A stretch of 64,000 nucleotides of DNA from positions 16,220 to 80,219 of the forward strand of contig CAZNFW010000008.1 of NCBI GenBank assembly GCA_964572725.1. The letters are read 5' to 3'. Position 1 is the stretch's first letter. Every line of letters starts with the position of its first letter. Origin of the DNA: Rosettibacter sp964572725 (lineage in GTDB: Bacteria; Bacteroidota; Ignavibacteria; Ignavibacteriales; Melioribacteraceae). The translations under genes were made by a program, and so were the position numbers. Below the pieces are notes generated by a model. That model made no database searches. It worked only from the letters and a program-made list of their open reading frames with translations, and had not been told where the DNA came from. Shown here one piece after another: positions 42,165 to 51,818 of the stretch.

Positions 42165-43547
42165 TTAATTAAGTAATGTTCCTTTAAGCATAATGTGAGC
42201 AACAGTAAAATAAATTATAATGCCAGTTACATCAACAAGAGTAGCAACAAAAGGTGCTGAAGAAGTTGCAGGGTCAAAACCAAGTTTTTTAAGAATAAAT
42301 GGAAGCATTGAACCCATAAGACTTCCCCAGCAAACTACTCCGATTAGAGCAGTTGCTACAGTCATGCCTATTAAAAGCCAATTTTCTCCATAAACACCAC
42401 TAACAAACTGCCATAGAGAAATTCTTAAAAATCCTATTACTGCCAATATTACACCAAGCAATAAACCTGTTAATATTTCTCTTCTAAATACATAGAACCA
42501 GTCTTTAAGGGATAATTCATTAAGTGCAAGAGAGCGAATAATCAATGTTGAAGCCTGCGAACCAGAGTTACCCCCACTTGAAATAATCAGCGGAACGAAT
42601 AAAGCAAGCACTACTGCCTGACTAATTTCATTTTCAAAATAACCCATTGCAGTTGCTGTAAACATTTCACTAATGAATAAAATACTGAGCCATCCAGCTC
42701 TCTTTTTTATCATTTGAAAAATTGATGTATGAGGATAAGGTTCTTCGAAAGCTTGAACAGCTGCAATCTTTTGAATGTCTTCTGTTGTTTCTTCTTCTGC
42801 TATATCGAGTACATCGTCAACAGTTACAATTCCAACTAATATTCCAGAACTATCTGTAACAGGTAAAGCAACTCTGTCATACTTTTTGAAAATTTCTATT
42901 GCAGATTCCTGATCATCGTATACTTTTAATGAAACAAAATTTCCATCCATCAACTCACTAATTTTAGTATCTGGTGATGCAAGCAATATATCTCTAATTC
43001 TGATGTCGTCAATAAGTTTACCAGATTCATCAACTACAAAAAGAATATTCAAAGTTTCTTTATCCTGACCATATTTCCGAATATAATCAAGCGTTTCCTG
43101 AACTGTCCAATATTCTTTAATTGCAATATAGTCAGGCGTCATTAATCGCCCGATGCTGTTTTCAGGATATCCTAATAATTGCTGAGCAATTTTTCTTTCT
43201 TCAAATGACAGATAGTTTAATAATTGTTTAACAACATTTGGAGGCATTTCTTCAAACAAAGCAGTACGGTCGTCTGGCGACATTTCATTCAGCAATTCTG
43301 AAATTTTTTCGTGACCCATTGAGTGTATAAGTTCTATCTGAGTGTCATAATCCAGATATTCAAATACATCAGCGGCTAATTCTTTTGGAAGCAGTCGAAA
43401 AAGTAAAACTCTTTCATCTTCATTGAGTGTTAAAATCAAATCTGCTATATCTGTTGGTGTCCAGTCAATTAAAATTTCTTTAAGGTCAAGGAATTGTTTG
43501 TTTTGTATAAGTTCTTTTATTTCTGGGCTGATTAGCATACTCAGCAT
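42165..43547 (-). CDS. mgtE: MgtE-family magnesium channel
   Basis: The 460-residue protein has the full MgtE plan: an N-terminal superhelical domain with repeated EMSPDDRTALFEEMP-like units, two CBS domains (about residues 135-255; VALPVTDSSGILVGIVTVDD) and five membrane helices from about 285. The pore-lining motif LVDVTGIIIYF is near the C-terminus. It admits Mg2+ and closes when cytoplasmic Mg2+ is high. GGAGG lies six bases before the ATG. I saw no M-box riboswitch in the 177-base upstream gap. Confidence 0.95.
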   Translation of the reverse strand: MLSMLISPEIKELIQNKQFLDLKEILIDWTPTDIADLILTLNEDERVLLFRLLPKELAADVFEYLDYDTQIELIHSMGHEKISELLNEMSPDDRTALFEEMPPNVVKQLLNYLSFEERKIAQQLLGYPENSIGRLMTPDYIAIKEYWTVQETLDYIRKYGQDKETLNILFVVDESGKLIDDIRIRDILLASPDTKISELMDGNFVSLKVYDDQESAIEIFKKYDRVALPVTDSSGILVGIVTVDDVLDIAEEETTEDIQKIAAVQAFEEPYPHTSIFQMIKKRAGWLSILFISEMFTATAMGYFENEISQAVVLALFVPLIISSGGNSGSQASTLIIRSLALNELSLKDWFYVFRREILTGLLLGVILAVIGFLRISLWQFVSGVYGENWLLIGMTVATALIGVVCWGSLMGSMLPFILKKLGFDPATSSAPFVATLVDVTGIIIYFTVAHIMLKGTLLN

Positions 43548-43724
43548 CAGGCACCTCCTTTTTGAAGGATCATTAAAAGGATTGATTAATTTAGGTTAGC
43601 AAATTTACTATATAAAATTGAATTCGCAATTAATTTAATCGAAAATTTTTTATGGAATATTTATTCCCCTCGCTGTTATATGAATGAAAAATTTTCTTAA
43701 AACAGCTTATAATTTCATAGCCAT

Positions 43725-44639
43725 TTACAAATTCAATTCTCTTCTCATCAGTTCAAATGCTTCTTCGTACTCATGAGGTTTATAATCAAGTTCTACCATT
43801 GCTTTTAAAATTATCAATCCTGATTTTAAGGGACGAGGGGCAGTTTGATTCAATTCTTTTGTTAAAACTGGTTTAATCAATTTCTTATTTAAATCAAAGT
43901 AATCAGCTATTCTTAAAGTAAAGTCATATCTTGAAATAATTTCTTTACCAGCAATATTGTAAATCCCTTCTTTCTTAAATAAAATAATTTTATGAATTGC
44001 ATCAACAAGGTCATCCACATATGTAGGATTGTTATATTGGTCAGTTACAATTTTTATTTCTTCACCTGCTCGAAGAGAATTAATAACCCATTTAACAAAA
44101 TCAGGCCTGCCATATTTTGCCGGTCCATATAAAACATTTGTTCTAATAATTGTGTATCGAACCCCGCTTGTTCTTATTGAATTTTCGCTTGCTAATTTAG
44201 TTCTTCCGTAATAACTGATTGGGCATGGTTTATCATTTTCAGAGTAAGGTCCTTTTTTACCATCGAAAATATAATCAGTAGAAATATGAATCATGTGAGC
44301 ATCAATTGTCCATGCATAAAGAGCAATATTTTCAACTCCATTAACATTTACTTTCCATGCTAATTCTCTTTCTTGCTCTGCTTTATCAACATTTGTATAA
44401 GCAGCAGCATTAATAATAAAGTCAGGGAAAAAATCTAAGATAAGTTTTCTTACACTATTTTTATGAGTAATATCCACACTTTTATATTCTACACCGGGTA
44501 TAAAAGATTCTGGTTCTGCTGAGGTACACATTAATTCATAATTATTTGCATTTAAAAAATATTCAGTAAGTCTCTGCCCGAGCATTCCATTTGACCCGAT
44601 AATTAGAATTCTAGTTTTAATTAAATTACCATTTAACAT
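43725..44639 (-). CDS. rfbD: dTDP-4-dehydrorhamnose reductase
   Basis: I choose the ATG at 44639; an upstream TTG at 44660 is weaker. The 304-residue NAD(P)-binding protein has GSNGMLGQRL at the start, STDYIFDG and the catalytic YGRTK, all typical of RfbD. It makes dTDP-L-rhamnose in the last step. Its start overlaps the PfkB gene by 14 bases. RfbC is encoded 4 kb away, but rfbA and rfbB are not in the window. Confidence 0.88.
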   Translation of the reverse strand: MLNGNLIKTRILIIGSNGMLGQRLTEYFLNANNYELMCTSAEPESFIPGVEYKSVDITHKNSVRKLILDFFPDFIINAAAYTNVDKAEQERELAWKVNVNGVENIALYAWTIDAHMIHISTDYIFDGKKGPYSENDKPCPISYYGRTKLASENSIRTSGVRYTIIRTNVLYGPAKYGRPDFVKWVINSLRAGEEIKIVTDQYNNPTYVDDLVDAIHKIILFKKEGIYNIAGKEIISRYDFTLRIADYFDLNKKLIKPVLTKELNQTAPRPLKSGLIILKAMVELDYKPHEYEEAFELMRRELNL

Positions 44640-45501
44640 ATTCACACAGCAATTCTTCAATATTGTTTGACGAAACTGATTTGGCAGCTATTTTATTTGC
44701 AGTATTTAAAGAAATTAATAAGTCATTTGTATTAAGATATGTATAAAAAAAGACCGAGCCAAAAATATCACCACAGCCTATTTTATTTTTTACTTCAACT
44801 TTTTCTGCTGCAACACTCAAATTTTTAATTTTTTCTTTATCTAAAAAGAAAGCATCAGCACCATTATTCCCTTTTGTTAGAATTAAAATCTGGGGACCAT
44901 ATTTAAAAATATTTTCAATAATTACTTTTTCTTCATCATAATTAAAAATGGTTTTCAATTCATTTTCATTACATTGAATGATATCAACATTTGAAAGCCA
45001 ATATTCAACATCGGGAATTGTTCTGAACCCTCGTTTCAAATTTTCATCTACTCCGCGAGATAATGTGTGAACATCAAAGTAGATTAAACCTTTAAAATTC
45101 CTGCGTATATTTTTTAATTGTTCAATAGTAATATCAAAGCCGGTTATCATATTAATTAAAATTCCATCAAACAATGACCAATCAGTAATTTTTTCAATTG
45201 GCAAAGTTGAAGAAATGTTTATATAAAATTCGTCGCGTTCTTTTTGTTCATAAATTTTTAGGAATACCTCAGGCATATTATCAAGATTGATTAAGAAGTC
45301 AGGCGAACATTTTGAATATAATTTTTCAAAATATTTTAATGCGTTATTATTAATGCCGGTTAATAAGAATATATTATCATCTTTATTTTTCACACATAAC
45401 ATTCCCGATACTGAATAATAAATTCCGCCGGGTTTTATTATTTCTCTGCCGGAAATTTCAATATGGTCAATAATAGAATGTCCAATTAATAAAATATTCA
45501 T
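44626..45501 (-). CDS. PfkB-family carbohydrate kinase
   Basis: The 291-residue protein is a ribokinase-fold sugar kinase. The N-terminal GHSIIDHIEI and GGIYYSVSG substrate motif, and the C-terminal anion hole as NKIGCGDIFGSVFF with the catalytic Asp, are visible. The usual GAGD is GCGD. The substrate is not evident. It overlaps rfbD, suggesting a role in sugar supply or ADP-heptose-like pathways, but this is inference from position only. Confidence 0.8.
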   Translation of the reverse strand: MNILLIGHSIIDHIEISGREIIKPGGIYYSVSGMLCVKNKDDNIFLLTGINNNALKYFEKLYSKCSPDFLINLDNMPEVFLKIYEQKERDEFYINISSTLPIEKITDWSLFDGILINMITGFDITIEQLKNIRRNFKGLIYFDVHTLSRGVDENLKRGFRTIPDVEYWLSNVDIIQCNENELKTIFNYDEEKVIIENIFKYGPQILILTKGNNGADAFFLDKEKIKNLSVAAEKVEVKNKIGCGDIFGSVFFYTYLNTNDLLISLNTANKIAAKSVSSNNIEELLCEYVKW

Positions 45502-45591
45502 ATTAAAATTGATATATTATGAACCAAAGATTATTTGTTTGATGTTTAATTCAAAAATAAATAAGATTGAACAAAAAAGGCTAAATAAAAT

Positions 45592-46722
45592 ATGAAAATT
45601 GGAATTACATGTTATCCAACTTATGGTGGAAGTGGAGTAGTAGCAACAGAACTTGGACTTGCGCTTGCTTCTTTAGGTCACCAAGTTCATTTTATCAGTT
45701 ATGCAATTCCACACAGATTAACTCGCTTTGTTGAAAATGTTTTTTTCCATGAAGTTGAAATAGCCAGCTATCCATTGTTTGAACATTCATTATATGGTTT
45801 ATCATTAACAAGTAAAATGCTCGAAGTTATAGAATATGAACAACTGGATTTGATGCATGTTCATTATGCAATTCCTCATGCAGTCAGTGCATACCTTGCA
45901 AAGCAGATTAGGAAAAAAGTTAATAAAGATATAAAGTTCATAACTACACTTCATGGAACCGATATTACACTTATGGGTCTTGAACCTTCATTTATGCCTC
46001 TTGTAAAATTCAGCATCGAAGAAAGTGATGGTGTAACTGCTGTATCAAGATTTTTGAAGGAAAAAACATTGATTAATTTTAATGTCAATAAAGAAATTGA
46101 AGTTATATATAATTTCATAGACACAGAAAAATATAAACCAAATGATAATAAACCATATCGTGAAAGATTAGCTTCACATGGAGAAAAAATTTTAATTCAT
46201 ACTTCAAATTTTAGAGCAGTAAAAAGAGTTCCCGATACAATAAGAATACTTCATAAAGTAAAAAAAGAATTACCAGCTAAATTGGTTCTTGTTGGTGATG
46301 GACCTGAGAGGTCGGAATGTGAACGACTGGCAAGAGAATTAGATTTACAAAAAGATGTAATTTTTCTTGGCAAGCAGGATGCATTGCCAGAGATTTTAAC
46401 CGCTGCCGATATTTTTCTAATGCCATCACAGTCAGAAAGTTTTGGATTATCTGCACTTGAAGCAATGGCATGCGGAATTCCTGTTGTTAGCTCCTCAGTC
46501 GGTGGTTTACCTGAATTAGTAATACACAATGAAACAGGTTACATAGCAGAAATTGGGGATATTGAACGTATGTCTAAATATGTTATTGATTTGTTAACTA
46601 ATGAAAAGAAGTATAAAATATTTTCAAAAAATTCCAGAGAGAGAGCAGTAAAATATTTCGACAAAAATTTAATTGTTCCAAAATATATTGAGTACTATGA
46701 AAAAATCCTGAATTCACAGTAG
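45592..46722 (+). CDS. bshA: N-acetyl-alpha-D-glucosaminyl-L-malate synthase (bacillithiol)
   Basis: The 376-residue GT4 glycosyltransferase starts with GITCYPTYGGSGVVATELG, and continues with HVHYAIPHA and the C-terminal SESFGLSALEAMACG, all typical of BshA. It joins N-acetylglucosamine to malate, the first step of the thiol bacillithiol. It stands alone on the plus strand between minus-strand sugar genes; bshB and bshC are not in the window. The alternative is another GT4 enzyme, but the N-terminal wording is highly specific. Confidence 0.93.
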   Translation: MKIGITCYPTYGGSGVVATELGLALASLGHQVHFISYAIPHRLTRFVENVFFHEVEIASYPLFEHSLYGLSLTSKMLEVIEYEQLDLMHVHYAIPHAVSAYLAKQIRKKVNKDIKFITTLHGTDITLMGLEPSFMPLVKFSIEESDGVTAVSRFLKEKTLINFNVNKEIEVIYNFIDTEKYKPNDNKPYRERLASHGEKILIHTSNFRAVKRVPDTIRILHKVKKELPAKLVLVGDGPERSECERLARELDLQKDVIFLGKQDALPEILTAADIFLMPSQSESFGLSALEAMACGIPVVSSSVGGLPELVIHNETGYIAEIGDIERMSKYVIDLLTNEKKYKIFSKNSRERAVKYFDKNLIVPKYIEYYEKILNSQ

Positions 46723-46785
46723 CCAAAACATTCAGATACAGAATTAATAACAAAGAAAGTTTACTGCTCTTTTAAACCACTTTTT

Positions 46786-48114
46786 TTATATACCGACAGG
46801 TTTTCTACCGATGCTGTAATAAATAAATCTGAGATCAATCATTTTATTTATGTCAAAAATATTTCTGCCGTCAAAAATTATTTTTGATTTAAGCAAAGAT
46901 ACTATTTTATCAAAGTCAGGATTTCTAAATTCATTCCATTCAGTTAATATTAAAAGAGCATCAGCATTCTCTAATGCTTTATATTGTTCATCTACATATT
47001 CCAGAATATTACCAAGATAAAATTTTGCGTTATCAATAGCTGCCGGGTCATAAGCTTTTACTTTTGCTCCAAGTTCAACCAGTTTTTTTATTATAACAAT
47101 AGAAGGAGCTTCCCGCATATCATCAGTATTTGGTTTGAATGCCAGTCCCCAAACACCAAAGGTTTTTCCTTTTATATCATTATTAAAATGTTTAAGAATT
47201 TTATCAACAAGAATAAGTTTTTGACTGTTGTTGACTTCGTCAACAACTTTTAAAATTTTTATTGGAGATCCTTTTTCTTGAGAAGTTTTTATCAATGCTT
47301 TCACATCTTTTGGAAAACATGAGCCTCCATAACCTATACCAGGAAAAAGAAATCTTTTCCCAATTCTTGAATCGGCACCCATAGCTTTACGAACTAAATC
47401 GACATTAGCGCCAACAGCTTCGCAGAAATTTGCAATTTCATTCATAAAAGTAATTCTCATAGCTAAATATGAATTGGCAGCATATTTTGTTACTTCTGCA
47501 CTCTCGGGATCCATATCATAAATTGGATTTCCTTGACGAACAAATGGTTCATAAAGTTCGTGAAGTTTTTCAAAAACTTTTTGACTTCTCGCTCCAATTA
47601 CAATTCTATCAGGTTTCATAAAATCTTCTACTGCAAAACCTTCTCGCAGAAATTCTGGATTTGAAGCTACTTCAAAATTTTTAATTCCATAGTTTTGTAA
47701 AATTTTTGTTACTTGGTCAGAAGTTCCAACTGGAACAGTGCTTTTATTAACAATAATTTTAAAATCAGAAGTATTTGCTTCTTTCAATATTTTGCCTATT
47801 TCATTTGCAACACCAAAAACATATTTCAAATCTGCCGAGCCATCATCATCTTGAGGAGTAGGAAGACACAAAAAAATAATTTCTGATTCGAGAACAGCTT
47901 TTTTTAAGTCATCTGTAAATATTAATCTTTGTTTTTCAATATTTCGATGAAATAAAATTTCTAAACCCGGTTCATAAATTGGGACAATTTTGTTTTTAAG
48001 CTTTTTTAACTTTTCTTGATTGTTATCAACGCAAATTACCCTGTTTCCCATTTCTGCAAAACATGTCCCGCTTACCAATCCAACATAGCCCGTTCCAATA
48101 ACTGAAAGTTCCAT
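46786..48114 (-). CDS. UDP-glucose 6-dehydrogenase
   Basis: The 442-residue protein has the N-terminal Rossmann motif GTGYVGLVSGTCFAEMG, the catalytic Cys in GYGGSCFPKDVKAL near residue 262 and WGLAFKPNTDDMREAPS in the C-terminal domain. It oxidises UDP-glucose twice to UDP-glucuronate for surface polysaccharides. It lies 29 bases after rfbC in a sugar-nucleotide operon galE-rfbC-ugd. Confidence 0.95.
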   Translation of the reverse strand: MELSVIGTGYVGLVSGTCFAEMGNRVICVDNNQEKLKKLKNKIVPIYEPGLEILFHRNIEKQRLIFTDDLKKAVLESEIIFLCLPTPQDDDGSADLKYVFGVANEIGKILKEANTSDFKIIVNKSTVPVGTSDQVTKILQNYGIKNFEVASNPEFLREGFAVEDFMKPDRIVIGARSQKVFEKLHELYEPFVRQGNPIYDMDPESAEVTKYAANSYLAMRITFMNEIANFCEAVGANVDLVRKAMGADSRIGKRFLFPGIGYGGSCFPKDVKALIKTSQEKGSPIKILKVVDEVNNSQKLILVDKILKHFNNDIKGKTFGVWGLAFKPNTDDMREAPSIVIIKKLVELGAKVKAYDPAAIDNAKFYLGNILEYVDEQYKALENADALLILTEWNEFRNPDFDKIVSLLKSKIIFDGRNIFDINKMIDLRFIYYSIGRKPVGI

Positions 48115-48143
48115 TAGTTTTCCCTCAATTTTTACTATTGTTT

Positions 48144-48704
48144 TTATTTATCAAAATTAAATAAGAAATCTTTGTCTATATCTTTAAATTTTTTTAATGA
48201 CAAATCTTTTTGCGAAACAATTGGATGTTCAACATTCCAGTTAATATTCAAATCAGAATCATTAAATAAAATTCCTCTTTCAAATTCTTTATTGTAGAAT
48301 TGAGTACATTTATAACAAAAAATTGCTTCTTCAGAGAGAACAGAAAACCCATGTGCAAAACCGGGAGGTATCCATAATAGATATTTATTTTCTTCACTTA
48401 ATTCACAGGATAAATATTTACCAAAAGTAGGAGAACCAAAACGAATATCTACTGCAACATCTAAAACTTTTCCTTTAATTACATAGCACAATTTACCTTG
48501 AGCAAATTCACCAATCTGATAATGAAGCCCTCGTATAGTTCCTTTTATTGATTTTGAAATATTATCCTGAACAAAATTATAATTAATTCCTAATTCTGAA
48601 TATTTTTTTTGATTAAATGATTCAAAGAAAAAACCTCTTTCATCGAAATAAACATCAGGGATAATTATTAATAAACCATCGATAGAAGTTTTCTTTACTG
48701 TCAA
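48144..48704 (-). CDS. rfbC: dTDP-4-dehydrorhamnose 3,5-epimerase
   Basis: The 186-residue cupin has FDERGFFFESFN, the catalytic His in GTIRGLHYQIG near residue 62 and the conserved WIPPGFAHGF. It epimerises C3 and C5 of the dTDP-4-keto sugar before RfbD acts. It is flanked by galE and ugd, all on the minus strand. Confidence 0.95.
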   Translation of the reverse strand: MTVKKTSIDGLLIIIPDVYFDERGFFFESFNQKKYSELGINYNFVQDNISKSIKGTIRGLHYQIGEFAQGKLCYVIKGKVLDVAVDIRFGSPTFGKYLSCELSEENKYLLWIPPGFAHGFSVLSEEAIFCYKCTQFYNKEFERGILFNDSDLNINWNVEHPIVSQKDLSLKKFKDIDKDFLFNFDK

Positions 48705-48713
48705 TTTACCCTC

Positions 48714-49688
48714 TCAAAATTTTGGATTTAAGTGCCAGCGCCATGCAGATTCAAGAATTTCTTCTATAGAAAATTTAGGCAACCATCCTAAAACTTCCTT
48801 TGCTTTTTTATTATCCGCAACAAGAATTGCCGGGTCACCTTCTCTTCTTGATGTAATTTCATATGGTATTTTTCTTTTAGTAATCTCTTCTGATTTTTTT
48901 ATTATCTCAAGAACTGAGTTTCCCTTTCCGGTACCAAGATTAATTATGGTCGATTCATTTCCAGAATTTAAATATTCCAGAGCTTTTAAGTGTGCATCTG
49001 CTAAATCCATTACATGGATATAATCACGAATACATGTTCCATCCTGAGTATCATAATCTTTGCCGTAAACAAACAGCTTTTCTCTTTTTTGCAGTGCAGT
49101 ATAAAGAACAAGAGGGATTAAATGAGTTTCTGGATTATGGCTTTCTCCAATTTCACCGCTTAAATGTGCACCTGCTGCATTGAAATATCTCAATGCTATA
49201 TATTTTAATCCATAAGCTGCATCAAAATCTTTGAGCATTGTTTCAATCATAAGTTTTGTATTTGCATAAGGATTAATAGGCTTTGATGATTCTTTTTCCG
49301 AAATAGGAATCATCAATGGATTTCCATAAATTGAACATGTTGAAGAGAATACAAATTTTTTAATATTAGATTGAACAGCAGCTTTAATTAGATTGTAACT
49401 TCCAACAACATTATTCAAATAATAAAGTTCTGGATTCTTAACTGATTCACCAACATAAGCCAGAGCAGCAAAGTGAACTACAGCATCAGGATTATGTTTT
49501 TTTATTATGTCGAATAATTTTTCATATTCAAGTAAATCGACAATTTCAAGCGGAACACCATGAGGCAAAGCTTCTTTATGTCCGCGAATTAAATTATCTA
49601 CAACAATTGGTTCATGATTATATTCACATAATAATTTTACAAAATGAGAACCAATATAACCTGCGCCGCCTGTAACAAGTATTTTCAT
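48714..49688 (-). CDS. galE: UDP-glucose 4-epimerase
   Basis: This 324-residue SDR epimerase has VTGGAGYIGSHFV at residues 5-17, the catalytic SSTCSIYG and YANTK (Tyr near residue 143), and RYFNAAGA. It interconverts UDP-glucose and UDP-galactose. It is the first gene of the galE-rfbC-ugd group. Confidence 0.94.
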   Translation of the reverse strand: MKILVTGGAGYIGSHFVKLLCEYNHEPIVVDNLIRGHKEALPHGVPLEIVDLLEYEKLFDIIKKHNPDAVVHFAALAYVGESVKNPELYYLNNVVGSYNLIKAAVQSNIKKFVFSSTCSIYGNPLMIPISEKESSKPINPYANTKLMIETMLKDFDAAYGLKYIALRYFNAAGAHLSGEIGESHNPETHLIPLVLYTALQKREKLFVYGKDYDTQDGTCIRDYIHVMDLADAHLKALEYLNSGNESTIINLGTGKGNSVLEIIKKSEEITKRKIPYEITSRREGDPAILVADNKKAKEVLGWLPKFSIEEILESAWRWHLNPKF

Positions 49689-49814
49689 AAATCATCTACA
49701 TTTTTTTTGTAAAAATACGAAATAAAACTTTTGTAAATAAAACAATTGTAAGAAATATCTTATATATTGTATTAAGTAATAATTCATTGTGTACATCAAA
49801 TCGGTTGATAAAAA

Positions 49815-49874
49815 TTTCATAACTAATAATGGTAGAACAAGTTATGAAAATTAACGATTTTGCGTAGTCGTTAA
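49815..49874 (+). ncRNA. Two consecutive hairpins, possible structured leader
   Basis: TTTCATAACT (49815-49824) pairs perfectly with AGTTATGAAA (49840-49849) over a 15-base loop. One base later TTAACGA (49851-49857) pairs with TCGTTAA (49868-49874) over ten bases. The pair lies 90 bases before the next plus-strand gene, in the 276-base gap after galE. No T run follows, so it is not an ordinary terminator. It may be a leader RNA or protein-binding dyads; I recognise no known riboswitch. Confidence 0.4.
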
Positions 49875-49964
49875 AGAGGAAAACAACAAAGCTTTCAAAA
49901 AAATTTTATTGAACATACCAAGTTATAGCATTAATTTGCATAATAAAAATTAGAGGGATATAAA

Positions 49965-50288
49965 ATGGCAAAGCTTCCCAAGAGATTCGAAAGATTCCTG
50001 AAAGAATTTCCAGAAATTTCAGTTGCATATGAAAATTTAGGAGCAGCTGTACATGAAGCCGGACCACTTGATGAGAAAACAAGAATACTAATTAAATTAG
50101 CAATATCAATTGGTGCAAGAATGGAAGGGGCAGTTCATGCTCAGGTTCGTAAAGCATTAAAATCAAAAATTAAGAAAGAAGAAATTCGTCAAGTTGCAAT
50201 TCTTGCAATTCCTACAATTGGCTTTCCAGCTGCAATGGCAGCATTAAGTTGGATTGATGATTTATTAGACAAAAAGGGAGGTAAATAA
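49965..50288 (+). CDS. Carboxymuconolactone-decarboxylase-like (AhpD-fold) protein lacking Cys
   Basis: The 107-residue all-helical protein fits the CMD family: LDEKTRILIKLAISIGARMEGAVHAQVRKAL and the EEIRQVAILAIPTIGFPAAM tail. AhpD-type members use a CxxC motif at the position where this one has EGAVHAQV, with no cysteine, so it cannot be a thiol peroxidase of that kind. AGAGGG precedes the ATG by eight bases. It ends three bases before a membrane-protein gene and is probably the first of a three-gene unit. Function unknown. Confidence 0.82.
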   Translation: MAKLPKRFERFLKEFPEISVAYENLGAAVHEAGPLDEKTRILIKLAISIGARMEGAVHAQVRKALKSKIKKEEIRQVAILAIPTIGFPAAMAALSWIDDLLDKKGGK

Positions 50289-50291
50289 TTA

Positions 50292-51380
50292 TTGGAAGAA
50301 ACAATACTTCGTTTTCATTATAAACTTTACATTGACACAAAAAGATTTACCGCACTATGGGCATTCAGCGAAGCTGTTCTGGGTGGTATGCTCGCTATAT
50401 TGAAAGTTCCATTTTCTGGAATGCTTTTAAGTGGTGCAGCAACAATTTTTATTTCATTAATTGGCAGATATTCAGAAAATAAATCAGAGATTCTTCGTTC
50501 CACTCTGCTTGTAATTCTTGTTAAAGCAGTTGTAAGTCCTTATAGTTCTTTTAGTTCTTACTTTGCTGTTATATTACAGGGATTAATGGGTTACATATTC
50601 TTTAAGTATATAAAAAATATTAAACTAAGCAGTATTCTTCTTGGATTTTTCTCAGAAACATTTTCTGCTGTACAACGAGTTCTTGTATTAACAATACTTT
50701 TTGGATTTACTTTCTGGGAAGCCATTGATTCTTTCACTCATTTTATTTTTAATCAAATTGGTGTAGAAAAATATCTTTATCCATTCAGCTTGAGCATTTT
50801 TTTAATCATGTTCTACATAATTATCCACATGATAGCAGGTATTTATATTGGGTCAAAAGTAGTAAAAATTCCAGAATGGATAGAAAGCAAAACCGATTTA
50901 GTTTATCCTCTTTATTCATCTTTTTATTATAAGATGGATGCTTTCAAATTAAATATGAAAAAGAAGAAAAAAAGATGGTGGAAAAAACCCAGTGGTATAA
51001 TAATTATCTCTTTTTCAATTCTATTTATGATTTTATCATTCTATTCCAAAGAACTTGGACCAAGCAAAGCAATAGAAATTCTTATGATGTTAATTCGCTC
51101 TGTACTTATAACATTTATCTGGTTTGTATTTGTTTCACCTTTTATTGAAAGAAGATTCAGCAAATTCCTCGAGAAAAATAAATTCAATCATGCACCAGAG
51201 ATTAATAAAATTATTGTTTTGTTCCCGAGCATAAAAAGACTTATCAATTATGCTTGGTTTATGTCACAGGGTTATCTTGGAATTTTTAGATTAATAAAAT
51301 TTTTCTCTGACGCAACCGCTTTATTACTTTCAGCTGAGATTGATGAAGAACAGGATTTATATCATAACTGGATTGAATAA
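50292..51380 (+). CDS. Polytopic membrane protein of unknown family
   Basis: The 362-residue protein starts with TTG, ten bases after a GGGAGG inside the end of the previous gene. It has about six hydrophobic segments: four in the first 185 residues, then a very basic cytoplasmic loop (KKKKKRWWKK near 220), two more helices and a helical C-terminal tail. The first half has the short re-entrant, glycine-rich feel of small-molecule transporter subunits, but I see no signature. It overlaps the NTPase gene by 38 bases, so the two products are probably partners. Confidence 0.7.
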   Translation: MEETILRFHYKLYIDTKRFTALWAFSEAVLGGMLAILKVPFSGMLLSGAATIFISLIGRYSENKSEILRSTLLVILVKAVVSPYSSFSSYFAVILQGLMGYIFFKYIKNIKLSSILLGFFSETFSAVQRVLVLTILFGFTFWEAIDSFTHFIFNQIGVEKYLYPFSLSIFLIMFYIIIHMIAGIYIGSKVVKIPEWIESKTDLVYPLYSSFYYKMDAFKLNMKKKKKRWWKKPSGIIIISFSILFMILSFYSKELGPSKAIEILMMLIRSVLITFIWFVFVSPFIERRFSKFLEKNKFNHAPEINKIIVLFPSIKRLINYAWFMSQGYLGIFRLIKFFSDATALLLSAEIDEEQDLYHNWIE

Positions 51381-51816
51381 AACCGGCAAAACTACAAGAT
51401 TAATGAGCTGGGTCTTTAAACAAAATAACATTGATGGAATTCTACAACCTGAAGTAGATGGAAAAAGATTTTTGTACCATATCTCAACAAAAACATTAAA
51501 ATTATTAGAAAGTGAAAATGAAATTGACTCTATTAAAATTGGTCAATATAATTTCAGTAAAAATGCATTTAAATGGGCAAATAAAAAATTAATAGAGTCT
51601 TTACAAAAAAATTATGAATGGATTGTTGTGGATGAATTAGGTCCTTTAGAATTAAGCGGTGAAGGATTGCATGAATCTATTACATTTTTACTAAATAATT
51701 CTGATAAACAAAAACTAATTTTTGTTATAAGAGAAAAAATTTTGGAAGAAGCATTAAAGTTTTATAACATATCTGATTATGAAATTTTTAATAAAGAAAT
51801 TTTTGTTCAAACGTAA
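51343..51816 (+). CDS. THEP1-like nucleoside triphosphatase
   Basis: I use the ATG at 51343, inside the end of the membrane-protein gene; a TTG lies just before it. The 157-residue P-loop protein has Walker A GLNKTGKTT at residues 9-17 and Walker B WIVVDELGPLEL near 95-106, the pattern of the THEP1/NTPase_1 family. Members hydrolyse NTPs slowly and their cellular role is unclear. The overlap with a membrane-protein gene suggests it energises or regulates that protein. Confidence 0.82.
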   Translation: MKNRIYIITGLNKTGKTTRLMSWVFKQNNIDGILQPEVDGKRFLYHISTKTLKLLESENEIDSIKIGQYNFSKNAFKWANKKLIESLQKNYEWIVVDELGPLELSGEGLHESITFLLNNSDKQKLIFVIREKILEEALKFYNISDYEIFNKEIFVQT

Positions 51817-51818
51817 AT

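Noticed and set aside
43548..43724. M-box magnesium riboswitch before mgtE
   Set aside because: I looked for its conserved stems in the 177-base gap and found none.
46723..46785. Terminator between bshA and the UDP-glucose dehydrogenase gene
   Set aside because: Only a weak GTTTA/TAAAC stem with a long loop is present, despite a T run; too poor to call.
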